Below, piece after piece: positions 1 through 4,415 of a stretch of 8,657 bases of DNA. The number at the start of each line of letters is the position of its first letter. Positions within the stretch are counted from its first letter, which is position 1. The position numbers and the translations under genes were made by a program. The notes below the pieces were generated by a model. That model had not been told where the DNA came from and searched no databases. It saw only the letters and a list, made by a program, of their open reading frames with translations. Origin of the DNA: an uncultured archaeon. GTDB taxonomy: Archaea; Thermoproteota; Nitrososphaeria; Nitrososphaerales; Nitrosopumilaceae. The stretch lies in NCBI GenBank assembly GCA_950073955.1, contig CATMRH010000054.1, forward strand, positions 1-8,657, in the 5' to 3' direction.

Positions 1-80
1 ATAGTGACGAGAAACTATCATATCCACCTAGGTCGATAGATAGAAAAAAAGGAAAACATGAAAAAGATGGAAGCATCTAA
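1..80 (+). CDS. Probable 3' end of an unidentified protein (partial)
   Basis: Frame 3 is open from the left edge to a TAA at 78-80 and would encode a basic, charged tail of about 25 residues ending KHEKDGSI. The other two plus frames hit stops early, at 2-4 and 37-39. A charged hydrophilic tail convergent with the Lrp gene is plausible as a real C-terminus, but 25 codons is too short to prove coding. Nothing in it identifies a family. It could equally be chance open sequence. Confidence 0.35.
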   Translation, partial: SDEKLSYPPRSIDRKKGKHEKDGSI

Positions 81-161
81 AATTTGTAGTTTTCCTATAA
101 TTCTCGTTTCCTAATTCTTTAAAAATTACATTACAATATTTTTAAAACTAGGATAATTTTC

Positions 162-605
162 TCATAATAATCTTTCATCTTCTTTTATGGTATTTAGCAC
201 AATGTGAGTTACAGTGTTTTCAACATTAGTAATCTCAAGTAATTTCTTTACAAAACTACTCAGCGAGTTTGTGTTCTTAAATTTTGCAATTACCACTATA
301 TCTGCATCTCCTGTAATATCATAAACTGCTATCACATTGTCTTGTTTTGCAATCTCATTTTCAATTTCCAACATTGTTCCTTTTCTAGTTTTGATTTCAA
401 TTAATGCGGTAATGTCATATCCAAGTAATTCATGATCAAGTCGAACAGAGTATCCTTTAATGATCTTGTTTTCTTCAAGTTTTTTCATTCTAGAAATCAT
501 GGTTACAGTAGATACACCCAATCTATGAGCTAGTTGTCTTGCAGATTGCCTTGCATCGGTTAGAAGATGATTTAGAATTTTGATATCCCTATCATCTAAT
601 TTCAT
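162..605 (-). CDS. Lrp/AsnC-family transcriptional regulator
   Basis: A 147-residue protein with the standard two-domain layout. Residues 1-50 form the N-terminal winged helix-turn-helix (LDDRDIKIL, then ARQLAHRLGVS and the recognition helix around TVTMISRMKKLEE). Residues 60-140 form the RAM/AsnC ligand-binding and oligomerisation domain, with the characteristic YDITGDADIVV segment at 95-105 (G99, D100, D102). Family members assemble as dimers or octamers and control amino-acid or central metabolism, often sensing an amino acid; the ligand here cannot be read from sequence. The ATG at 603-605 is favoured because a TATA box lies 21 nt upstream, giving a leaderless mRNA. It is monocistronic on the minus strand and convergent with the fragment at the left edge. 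Archaeal genomes carry many paralogues, so I give no gene symbol. Confidence 0.93.
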   Translation of the reverse strand: MKLDDRDIKILNHLLTDARQSARQLAHRLGVSTVTMISRMKKLEENKIIKGYSVRLDHELLGYDITALIEIKTRKGTMLEIENEIAKQDNVIAVYDITGDADIVVIAKFKNTNSLSSFVKKLLEITNVENTVTHIVLNTIKEDERLL

Positions 606-626
606 ACAATATGGTAACTATACAAA

Positions 627-634
627 TATTTAAA
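627..634 (-). promoter_or_regulatory. TATA box of the Lrp gene
   Basis: TTTAAATA on the minus strand, 21 nt before the ATG. At the usual archaeal distance from TATA box to transcription start, this puts the start at or within a few bases of the start codon, so the transcript is leaderless. No Shine-Dalgarno sequence is present. Confidence 0.65.
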
Positions 635-714
635 AAATTAGAGTAATTCTATATGAATTTAATGAATTAATGGAAAATACATTATAATCATCTAATACTA
701 ACACCATGTGATGA

Positions 715-915
715 CTATTGATAATCCATTACCCAATTTTCAAGAAAATTTTGGATTTCATCAGTAGAGAATTTAACAATATCTTCATATTCAGAAATTT
801 TTGCAAATTTCATAAATTCATGCAATGGGTATTTGTAGATAGTTTTAGTTTGGGATGATTTTATTGCTCCTCGAAGAGGCTAAATGATCTGCTTTTCACA
901 TAGTAAAGTAGGCAT
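715..915 (-). pseudogene. Remnant resembling a tyrosine recombinase core-binding domain
   Basis: On the minus strand, 54 codons read open before a TAG at 715-717 and give a clearly protein-like sequence (TKTIYKYPLHEFMKFAKI, then YEDIVKFSTDEIQNFLENWV). The pattern T-x3-Y-x3-L-x2-F-x2-F followed by an acidic stretch and IQ-x2-L is what I recognise from the N-terminal SAM-like (core-binding) domain of archaeal tyrosine recombinases. There is no ATG at a sensible N-terminus: an in-frame TAG (880-882) separates this from ATG 913-915, which starts 11 further codons. The catalytic domain with its R...HxxR...Y residues is absent; what follows at 606-714 is full of stops. I infer a decayed integrase, probably left by an old integrated element. 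The family assignment is by pattern only. Confidence 0.45.
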
Positions 916-928
916 TTCCAATATTACA

Positions 929-947
929 AGCCATATTGTCTATGGCT
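929..947 (-). repeat. Stem-loop at the 3' end of the HD gene
   Basis: AGCCATA (929-935) and TATGGCT (941-947) are perfect 7-bp inverted arms around the 5-nt loop TTGTC. On the minus strand the structure starts on the stop codon (946-948) of the HD-domain gene. It may mark or stabilise the end of the DedA/HD transcript. It is not a classical intrinsic terminator, because no T-run follows on the minus strand. Confidence 0.55.
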
Positions 948-1566
948 AAAGTTCCTGTTTTAGTTGAGTAAGAAATTCTTTTAGTATTCTAGTTCGTTTT
1001 TTTGCTTCTGCTTTTCCAGATTTTGTGTTCATTAGCGATTCTAGTTTGAGTAATTTTTGAAAGAAATGATCAACTGTCCAGATTTTATCATTTGGAATTC
1101 TTCTTTTACAAAAAGGATCATCAATATTGTAAAATGGTCTCTTTAGAGAACCTCCTGTAGCAAAGACTCTTGCAATTCCTATTGCCCCTAATGCATCTAA
1201 TCTATCTGCATCCTGAAGTATTTGTCCTTCAAGGGTTTTAGGAATTTTGTTTTGTGAAAAACTATGATCACGAATTGCGTCTGAAATTATTGTTATTTCT
1301 TCTTTAGAAAAATCAAATTTTTCAAGTATCTTTTTTGATTTTTTTGCACTTTCAATTGAAGACATTTTTGATTGTTTGTCAGATTTTGGATATGAAACTA
1401 TATCATGTAACAAAGCTGCACTTAGAACTAGCTTTTGATTTAATTTTTCTTTTCTACAGATTTTTTGGGCATTTTTGTATACTCTCATTGTATGCTCAAA
1501 GTCATGCGCAGAATCATTTTCCATTCTTTTTTTTACTTCTTTCTTAAGAGAATCAAGAACTTTCAT
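946..1566 (-). CDS. HD-domain metal-dependent phosphohydrolase
   Basis: A 206-residue soluble protein of the HD superfamily, resembling the bacterial YedJ/YpgQ group. The metal ligands can all be seen: H25 in the HDFEHTMRV segment, H54-D55 in LLHDIV, H101 in RDHSF, and D119/D121 in LQDADRLDALG. Family members hydrolyse phosphoesters, often nucleotides; the substrate here is unknown. The C-terminal 30 residues are lysine-rich. The ATG (1564-1566) directly abuts the TAA of the upstream membrane-protein gene (1567-1569), and a GGAG motif (minus strand of 1574-1577) sits 7 nt before it. It is therefore the second gene of a two-gene operon and is translated by a Shine-Dalgarno mechanism. A perfect stem-loop covers its stop codon. 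The HD assignment is firm; the biological role is open. Confidence 0.9.
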   Translation of the reverse strand: MKVLDSLKKEVKKRMENDSAHDFEHTMRVYKNAQKICRKEKLNQKLVLSAALLHDIVSYPKSDKQSKMSSIESAKKSKKILEKFDFSKEEITIISDAIRDHSFSQNKIPKTLEGQILQDADRLDALGAIGIARVFATGGSLKRPFYNIDDPFCKRRIPNDKIWTVDHFFQKLLKLESLMNTKSGKAEAKKRTRILKEFLTQLKQEL

Positions 1567-2187
1567 TTAGAATCTCCACAGTTTTGGTTTGATAAATTTT
1601 ATTTTCCTCTGAGTAATTAAAACAGTCCAGTTTATTGATGCAAAAAGAACAACCACCCCAATTCCAACACCATCAATTAATAAAATTCCAGTGAGTCGAT
1701 CTTCGAAGATTTCCAAAAAAGGTGTCAAAACTGCATTTCCAAAATATATCATAATAACATAAGAGACTATTCTACCAAACCAAAATCCGATATAGATTCC
1801 AATACTCTTTGCACGCATTAATCCATATGTAATAAACAACATATTGCTTGGAAGAGGGGTGGCGCCAAACAGAAAAGACGCTATGACATAACCATATTTT
1901 TTATGATTTAGATAATCACCAATCATGTCAAGATTAGATTTTTGCTCTTTCCCAACAAATTTTCTAAAATATCCGCTAATCTTTTTTAGAAAAAATCGGC
2001 CTATAGTTGCTCCAGTTGCACCTACCACCGCAAGAAGTATGACATTGAGGTTAGGATCAAGAAGATAGAAGGATGTCAAGATAATCCAGCTTGGCGGCAT
2101 TAAAATTGGCGCAGCGTTTACTCCAATTAGAATTAGAAAAATTCCAAAATACGAATATTCCACAAAAATTTCAAAAATATCCATCAT
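1567..2187 (-). CDS. DedA/VTT-like integral membrane protein
   Basis: A 206-residue, strongly hydrophobic protein with about five membrane segments near 12-28, 33-56, 97-120, 127-150 and 165-192, and a positive loop (KKISGYFRKFVGKEQK) at 68-83. Two conserved-looking blocks fit the VTT (SNARE-associated/DedA) fold: NAAPILMPPSW at 24-34, in the re-entrant loop position, and FLFGATPLPSN at 105-115 followed by a G-rich helix. DedA-family proteins are linked to lipid scrambling or recycling and to membrane-potential maintenance; the activity here is inferred from fold resemblance only. Two ATGs are in tandem at the start (2185-2187 and 2182-2184); either could be used. It is the first gene of the operon with the HD phosphohydrolase and is divergent from the C2H2 gene. 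Confidence 0.75.
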   Translation of the reverse strand: MMDIFEIFVEYSYFGIFLILIGVNAAPILMPPSWIILTSFYLLDPNLNVILLAVVGATGATIGRFFLKKISGYFRKFVGKEQKSNLDMIGDYLNHKKYGYVIASFLFGATPLPSNMLFITYGLMRAKSIGIYIGFWFGRIVSYVIMIYFGNAVLTPFLEIFEDRLTGILLIDGVGIGVVVLFASINWTVLITQRKIKFIKPKLWRF

Positions 2188-2241
2188 CTTTCTAAGATTA
2201 TGTAGCTTTTTGTTTCTAAATCCTTGTATCTAAAGGCAGTC

Positions 2242-2256
2242 ATGAAAAAATTTCAT
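2242..2256. repeat. Inverted repeat in the DedA/C2H2 divergent promoter region
   Basis: ATGAAA (2242-2247) and TTTCAT (2251-2256) form a perfect 6-bp inverted repeat around AAA. It lies 55 bp upstream of the membrane-protein gene and 115 bp upstream of the C2H2 gene. A second palindrome, ATGATCAT (2299-2306), lies between it and the C2H2 promoter. Either could be a regulator-binding site. In sequence this AT-rich, short palindromes also arise by chance. Confidence 0.3.
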
Positions 2257-2340
2257 TATGATCTAAAAAATTAAAAGAATTACATGTTTTTCAAAACAAT
2301 GATCATGTATTGTAATAAATTGGATCAATTGTTCAATATA

Positions 2341-2347
2341 TTTATAA
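2341..2347 (+). promoter_or_regulatory. TATA box of the C2H2 mini-protein gene
   Basis: TTTATAA, 23 nt before the ATG at 2371. It supports a leaderless transcript beginning at or next to that ATG. It argues against an upstream start at 2284, which would precede the promoter. Confidence 0.7.
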
Positions 2348-2370
2348 GCAAATTATACATATATTTAACT

Positions 2371-2493
2371 ATGTCTGAGATGGTTTGGAAATGTTTTAGA
2401 TGTAATCTTTCATTTAAGGACAAGAATTTGGCTGAAATGCATAAAGAAATTTCAAATCATTCAATTACTAAAGTAAAGACGTTAGTTGCATAA
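2371..2493 (+). CDS. Single C2H2 zinc-finger mini-protein
   Basis: A 40-residue protein that is essentially one zinc finger: C8-x2-C11-x12-H24-x5-H30, with the aromatic and hydrophobic positions of the fold at F9, F15 and L20. Short one-finger proteins like this recur in archaea and are presumed to bind nucleic acid or to mediate protein contacts; no specific role can be assigned. The start was placed at the ATG at 2371 because a TATA box (2341-2347) lies 23 nt upstream. A longer reading frame open from 2284 would have to start ahead of the promoter, and its extra 29 residues look non-coding. A second ATG at 2380 is possible. The gene stands alone between the divergent DedA operon and the convergent tRNA-Leu, and a T-run follows the stop. 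Confidence 0.8.
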   Translation: MSEMVWKCFRCNLSFKDKNLAEMHKEISNHSITKVKTLVA

Positions 2494-2503
2494 TAATTAA
2501 AAA

Positions 2504-2510
2504 TTTTTTT
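2504..2510 (+). terminator. T-run terminator after the C2H2 gene
   Basis: Seven consecutive T residues start 11 nt after the TAA of the C2H2 gene. Archaeal RNA polymerase terminates at such oligo-T tracts without needing a hairpin. The run lies ahead of the convergent tRNA gene. Confidence 0.45.
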
Positions 2511-2538
2511 GAGTACCATAAATTTGATATAAATTTAA

Positions 2539-2639
2539 TGCAGAGGGTGGGATTCGAACCCACGAACTCCTGAGAGAAGGGATTTCCTATTTTGAGGATC
2601 TTGAGTCCCTCTCGGTTGACCGGGCTTCGATACCTCTGC
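2539..2639 (-). tRNA. tRNA-Leu (CAA anticodon) with a probable 16-nt intron
   Basis: The minus strand folds into a complete class II tRNA. The acceptor stem is GCAGAGG/CCTCTGC with discriminator A (complement of 2539). Next come TA at positions 8-9, a 3-bp D stem TCG/CGA with the GG and CAAC of the D loop, the anticodon stem AGGGA/TCCCT, a long variable arm with a CTC/GAG stem, and the T arm GTGGG-TTCGAAT-CCCAC. The anticodon loop reads CTCAAGA, so CAA decodes UUG (leucine). The 5-bp anticodon stem closes only if 16 nt (minus strand of 2584-2599) are removed between positions 37 and 38, the canonical archaeal intron site. The mature length is then 85 nt, normal for tRNA-Leu. CCA is not encoded. 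Transcription is divergent from the OB-fold gene. Confidence 0.94.
2584..2599 (-). other. Probable tRNA intron (position 37/38)
   Basis: Removing these 16 nt restores the five-pair anticodon stem AGGGA/TCCCT. The borders may shift by one base because A repeats at both junctions. Inside, TCCT and AGGA can pair around a 6-nt loop. With so little sequence left, only a relaxed bulge-helix-bulge is possible, not the full 4-bp canonical form. The unspliced alternative needs a mismatched anticodon stem and a variable arm of about 30 nt, so I reject it. Confidence 0.75.
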
Positions 2640-2729
2640 AATGAGATTGGATAATGACCGATATTTCTCGATTACTAATATGATTAATTAGAAAAATGAT
2701 CCATTGTTTTGTAGACTTTTTAACAAAGC

Positions 2730-2736
2730 TTATAAT
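2730..2736 (+). promoter_or_regulatory. TATA box of the OB-fold gene
   Basis: TTATAAT, 24 nt before the ATG at 2761, the spacing expected for a leaderless archaeal mRNA. It lies downstream of the earlier possible start at 2704 and so excludes that start. Confidence 0.7.
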
Positions 2737-2760
2737 TGTGCAAATTTGATTCAAAAATAC

Positions 2761-3075
2761 ATGTCAGAATTCATACCAATTTCAGAAGCAAAAAAAATGC
2801 GAAGTGGAGTTAATGTTGAAGCCGAAGTTAAAAGTAAAGGAGAATCAAGAACTGTAAATCTCAAAAGTGGAGGAACAATTGATGTCTGCGATGCAGTTAT
2901 AGCTAACGGCGAAACTGAAGATGACCAAATGAAACTCACATTATGGGGTGACGACATCAAAGCAGTAAATGTTGGAGATAAAGTTGTCATTACAAATGGG
3001 TATACCAATGAGTTCAAAGGAGAGGTTGCCTTAACAAAAGGCAAATTTGGTAAGATGGAAATAAATCCTCAATAA
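2761..3075 (+). CDS. Small OB-fold single-stranded DNA-binding protein (RPA/SSB-like)
   Basis: A 104-residue protein consisting of one OB fold. The alternating strands can be followed: VNVEAEVKSKG near 17-27, GGTIDVCDAVIANG near 37-50, MKLTLWGDD near 57-65, VGDKVVITNGYTNEF near 70-84, and GEVALTKGKFGKMEI near 86-100. The L-W-GD segment followed by GDKV and a GKFG loop is typical of RPA-type and crenarchaeal SSB OB folds, which bind ssDNA through aromatic stacking (W61 and Y81 are candidates). The protein lacks both the acidic C-terminal tail of many SSBs and the zinc finger of larger archaeal RPAs, so it may act as a minimal ssDNA binder or an RNA binder. The start was chosen from the TATA box at 2730-2736. 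It is divergent from tRNA-Leu and convergent with the Lys-rich protein gene. Confidence 0.85.
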   Translation: MSEFIPISEAKKMRSGVNVEAEVKSKGESRTVNLKSGGTIDVCDAVIANGETEDDQMKLTLWGDDIKAVNVGDKVVITNGYTNEFKGEVALTKGKFGKMEINPQ

Positions 3076-3102
3076 ATCTGAACATTCAAAGAATAAATTT
3101 TA

Positions 3103-3109
3103 TTTTTTT
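3103..3109 (+). terminator. T-run terminator after the OB-fold gene
   Basis: A seven-T tract, 27 nt beyond the TAA (3073-3075) and preceded by a shorter TTTTA run. It fits oligo-T termination in archaea. It lies between two convergent genes. Confidence 0.45.
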
Positions 3110-3148
3110 ATACTTTATATCATACCTAAATTTCTCTAAATAATTTAC

Positions 3149-3155
3149 AAAAAAA
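3149..3155 (-). terminator. T-run terminator after the Lys-rich protein gene
   Basis: On the minus strand the TAA stop (3156-3158) is followed immediately by TTTTTTT. This places an oligo-T terminator directly at the end of the coding region and faces the plus-strand terminator at 3103-3109. Confidence 0.45.
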
Positions 3156-3968
3156 TTATCGTCTAGGTCTCTTCTTAGCTGCTTTCTTCTTTGCAGGTCT
3201 CTTCTTAGCTGCTTTCTTCTTTGCAGGTCTCTTCTTAGCTGCTGTGCGTTTCTTTGCAGCCACTGCTCTTTTAGCTGCTGCTTTTTTAGCTGCTGCTTTT
3301 TTAGCTGCTGCTTTTTTAGCTGCTTTACGTCTCTTTGTCAAGAGTTCTTGGAATTTTCCAGATACTTTTTCTAATGCTTTTTTAGTAGAATCCTCTGCTC
3401 GGGTTCGTCTTTCTAATTCTTTTACAAACTTTTCAGCAGTCTTGTGACTCTTTGCCATAGTTTCACGCAAGGATGGTTTTGATTTAGATTGTTTTTGTAT
3501 TTTTGAAGTGATCTTCGATTTGAAATTGGAATATTGAGTAACATCGTCTAAAATCTTTTTTGCAGTTTTTTGCCTGCTTTTAATTTCAGAAATTAGTTCT
3601 TGAACACTATTATTTAAAGATCTTAATTTAGCCTCTGCGTTTTGTTTTTCTTCAGGATTTTCTGAGAACTGTATCTCTTGCTCAGTCTGTTCGATTGCTT
3701 CTTTTTCTCGTGTCAATCGTTCCTCGGCTGCAGCCACTAGTCTTTCAATGCTTTCTAATTGAGAGGTTTTTCGAGTGAGGATATCAGATGTATCAGAGAC
3801 ATCTTCACGTTCAGATTCTATTTTTCTATCTATTGAATTTAGACCTGAGGAAGAACGTCTTTCAATAGAACGGTTTTCTTTGAGTTGTTTTTCAGCTTTT
3901 TTCTTTAGCTTTGTCGCTTCCTGTTTCTTTTGACGTAGTTGAATTACTAGTCTTTCTAATGATCCCAC
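3156..3968 (-). CDS. Coiled-coil protein with histone-H1-like Lys/Ala-rich tail
   Basis: A 270-residue, very basic protein in two parts. Residues 1-210 are almost entirely charged and helical, with heptad-like spacing consistent with a long coiled coil broken near 102-108 (SENPEEK) and 160-166. Residues 212-270 are a low-complexity tail of AAAKK and KRPAKKKAAK repeats, like the tails of histone H1 and of bacterial H1-like proteins; such tails neutralise and bundle DNA. I infer a nucleoid-associated or DNA-bridging protein; RNA or ribosome binding is the alternative. The start is GTG (3966-3968), as no ATG precedes the coiled coil in frame, and a TATA-like TTTAACC lies 23 nt upstream. The tail is encoded by near-perfect tandem DNA repeats, so its length probably varies between strains. 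No signal peptide or membrane segment is present. Confidence 0.75.
   Translation of the reverse strand: MGSLERLVIQLRQKKQEATKLKKKAEKQLKENRSIERRSSSGLNSIDRKIESEREDVSDTSDILTRKTSQLESIERLVAAAEERLTREKEAIEQTEQEIQFSENPEEKQNAEAKLRSLNNSVQELISEIKSRQKTAKKILDDVTQYSNFKSKITSKIQKQSKSKPSLRETMAKSHKTAEKFVKELERRTRAEDSTKKALEKVSGKFQELLTKRRKAAKKAAAKKAAAKKAAAKRAVAAKKRTAAKKRPAKKKAAKKRPAKKKAAKKRPRR
3165..3243 (-). repeat. 30-bp tandem repeat encoding the basic tail
   Basis: The 30-bp unit at 3165-3194 is repeated without a single difference at 3195-3224, and the first 19 bp occur again at 3225-3243. Each unit encodes ten residues of the pattern AKKKAAKKRP. Identity at synonymous positions points to recent duplication rather than protein-level selection alone. 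Confidence 0.9.
3267..3324 (-). repeat. 15-bp tandem repeat encoding AAAKK units
   Basis: The unit TTTTTTAGCTGCTGC (plus strand) occurs at 3282-3296 and 3297-3311, with a truncated copy from 3312 and a one-base variant at 3267-3281. It encodes the AAAKK repeats of the same tail and is distinct from the 30-bp repeat family next to it. Confidence 0.85.
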
Positions 3969-3991
3969 GATTGAATCAAAACAAGAGAGTC

Positions 3992-3998
3992 GGTTAAA
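3992..3998 (-). promoter_or_regulatory. Promoter element of the Lys-rich protein gene
   Basis: Minus-strand TTTAACC, 23 nt before the GTG start. The same AATTTAACC string appears 20 nt before the GTG of phosphoglycerate kinase. It supports a leaderless mRNA with a GTG start codon. Confidence 0.5.
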
Positions 3999-4027
3999 TT
4001 GTTAATATGATCAGGATTTGACTTAGC

Positions 4028-4044
4028 GGTTAAGAAAATTAACC
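4028..4044. repeat. Inverted repeat between the Lys-rich and unknown small genes
   Basis: GGTTAA (4028-4033) and TTAACC (4039-4044) are perfect 6-bp arms around GAAAA. CGGTTAA also occurs as a direct repeat at 3991-3997, overlapping the minus-strand promoter element. An outer GATCA/TGATC pair (4009-4013, 4050-4054) encloses the inverted repeat. The position between two divergent promoters suggests a shared operator. This is inferred from symmetry alone. Confidence 0.4.
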
Positions 4045-4066
4045 AACTTTGATCGGCGAAATCATT

Positions 4067-4076
4067 TTTTAAAAAA
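4067..4076 (+). promoter_or_regulatory. TATA box of the unknown small protein gene
   Basis: A TTTTAAAAAA core within an AT-rich block, 27 nt before the ATG at 4104. There is no Shine-Dalgarno, so the mRNA is probably leaderless. The element TGATCGGC lies just upstream, at 4050-4057. Confidence 0.5.
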
Positions 4077-4103
4077 TATTAGTTAAGAGATTCCATTAAA
4101 ATT

Positions 4104-4415
4104 ATGGAATTTCATCCAAAAGATTTGCCAATATTAAAGACGTATGTCATAAAAGACGAAAAAGATGCATCAGACGCAGTTGAGGATATGGTTAAACTTG
4201 GATTCAAAAATAGAAAAGAGGGATTTAAAGTCTTGATGCCAAAAGAATCAAAGCTTGCAAAAAGAATTGGATACGCTGTCACAACAGGGGTAACACAGGG
4301 ATTAAGACAAAAAAATGAGATTCGAGATATCAAATATTGGACTTATCACCATGATGAAGATCATTTTGCAATAGTTTTGATAAGTAATACTACTTTGACA
4401 GAATTAGGTTTTTGA
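4104..4415 (+). CDS. Unrecognised small soluble protein
   Basis: A 103-residue protein I do not recognise. It is charged and soluble, with no signal peptide or membrane segment, and its pattern looks alpha/beta: strands near 41-46 (FKVLMP) and 88-93 (FAIVLI), helices near 20-33 and 48-70. A dense cluster YHHDEDH at 81-87 directly before the last strand could bind a metal. GYAVTTGVTQGLRQKN at 56-71 is a second distinctive block. The start ATG is supported by a TATA box 27 nt upstream. The last 12 bp overlap the 3' end of the convergent PAP2 gene, and the gene is divergent from the Lys-rich protein gene across a region with an inverted repeat. The codon pattern and promoter make a real gene likely; no function is proposed. 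Confidence 0.8.
   Translation: MEFHPKDLPILKTYVIKDEKDASDAVEDMVKLGFKNRKEGFKVLMPKESKLAKRIGYAVTTGVTQGLRQKNEIRDIKYWTYHHDEDHFAIVLISNTTLTELGF

Larger units (their letters stand above)
606..945. other. 340-bp stretch without an intact gene
   Basis: This interval holds the Lrp promoter (627-634), the recombinase-like remnant (715-915), and most of the stem-loop that reaches into the HD gene stop codon (929-947). Between 640 and 714 a short minus-strand frame is open for about 28 codons but shows nothing recognisable. No RNA gene is visible here. Confidence 0.6.

Noticed and set aside
636..706. Short open frame of about 28 codons on the minus strand
   Set aside because: It has no promoter, no recognisable motif and very AT-rich codons, so it is best explained by chance next to the remnant.
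2284..2370. N-terminal extension of the C2H2 protein
   Set aside because: It would start upstream of the TATA box at 2341-2347, and the added residues do not resemble a domain.
2539..2639. Intronless tRNA with a very long variable arm
   Set aside because: It would leave mismatches in the anticodon stem and a variable arm of about 30 nt; removing 16 nt at position 37/38 gives a standard 85-nt tRNA-Leu.
2539..2639. Attachment site of an integrated element at tRNA-Leu
   Set aside because: No duplicated tRNA 3' end and no integrase gene adjoins it; the recombinase-like remnant is more than 1.6 kb away with ordinary genes between.
2704..2760. N-terminal extension of the OB-fold protein
   Set aside because: The TATA box at 2730-2736 lies inside it, so the transcript should start at about 2761.
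2751..3044. 97-codon open frame on the minus strand opposite the OB-fold gene
   Set aside because: It is the antisense of a coherent OB-fold protein; the Ser/Thr-rich translation is typical of a reverse-strand shadow, and there is no promoter.
3165..3324. CRISPR-like array
   Set aside because: The repeats are contiguous without unique spacers and encode an in-frame Lys/Ala-rich protein tail.
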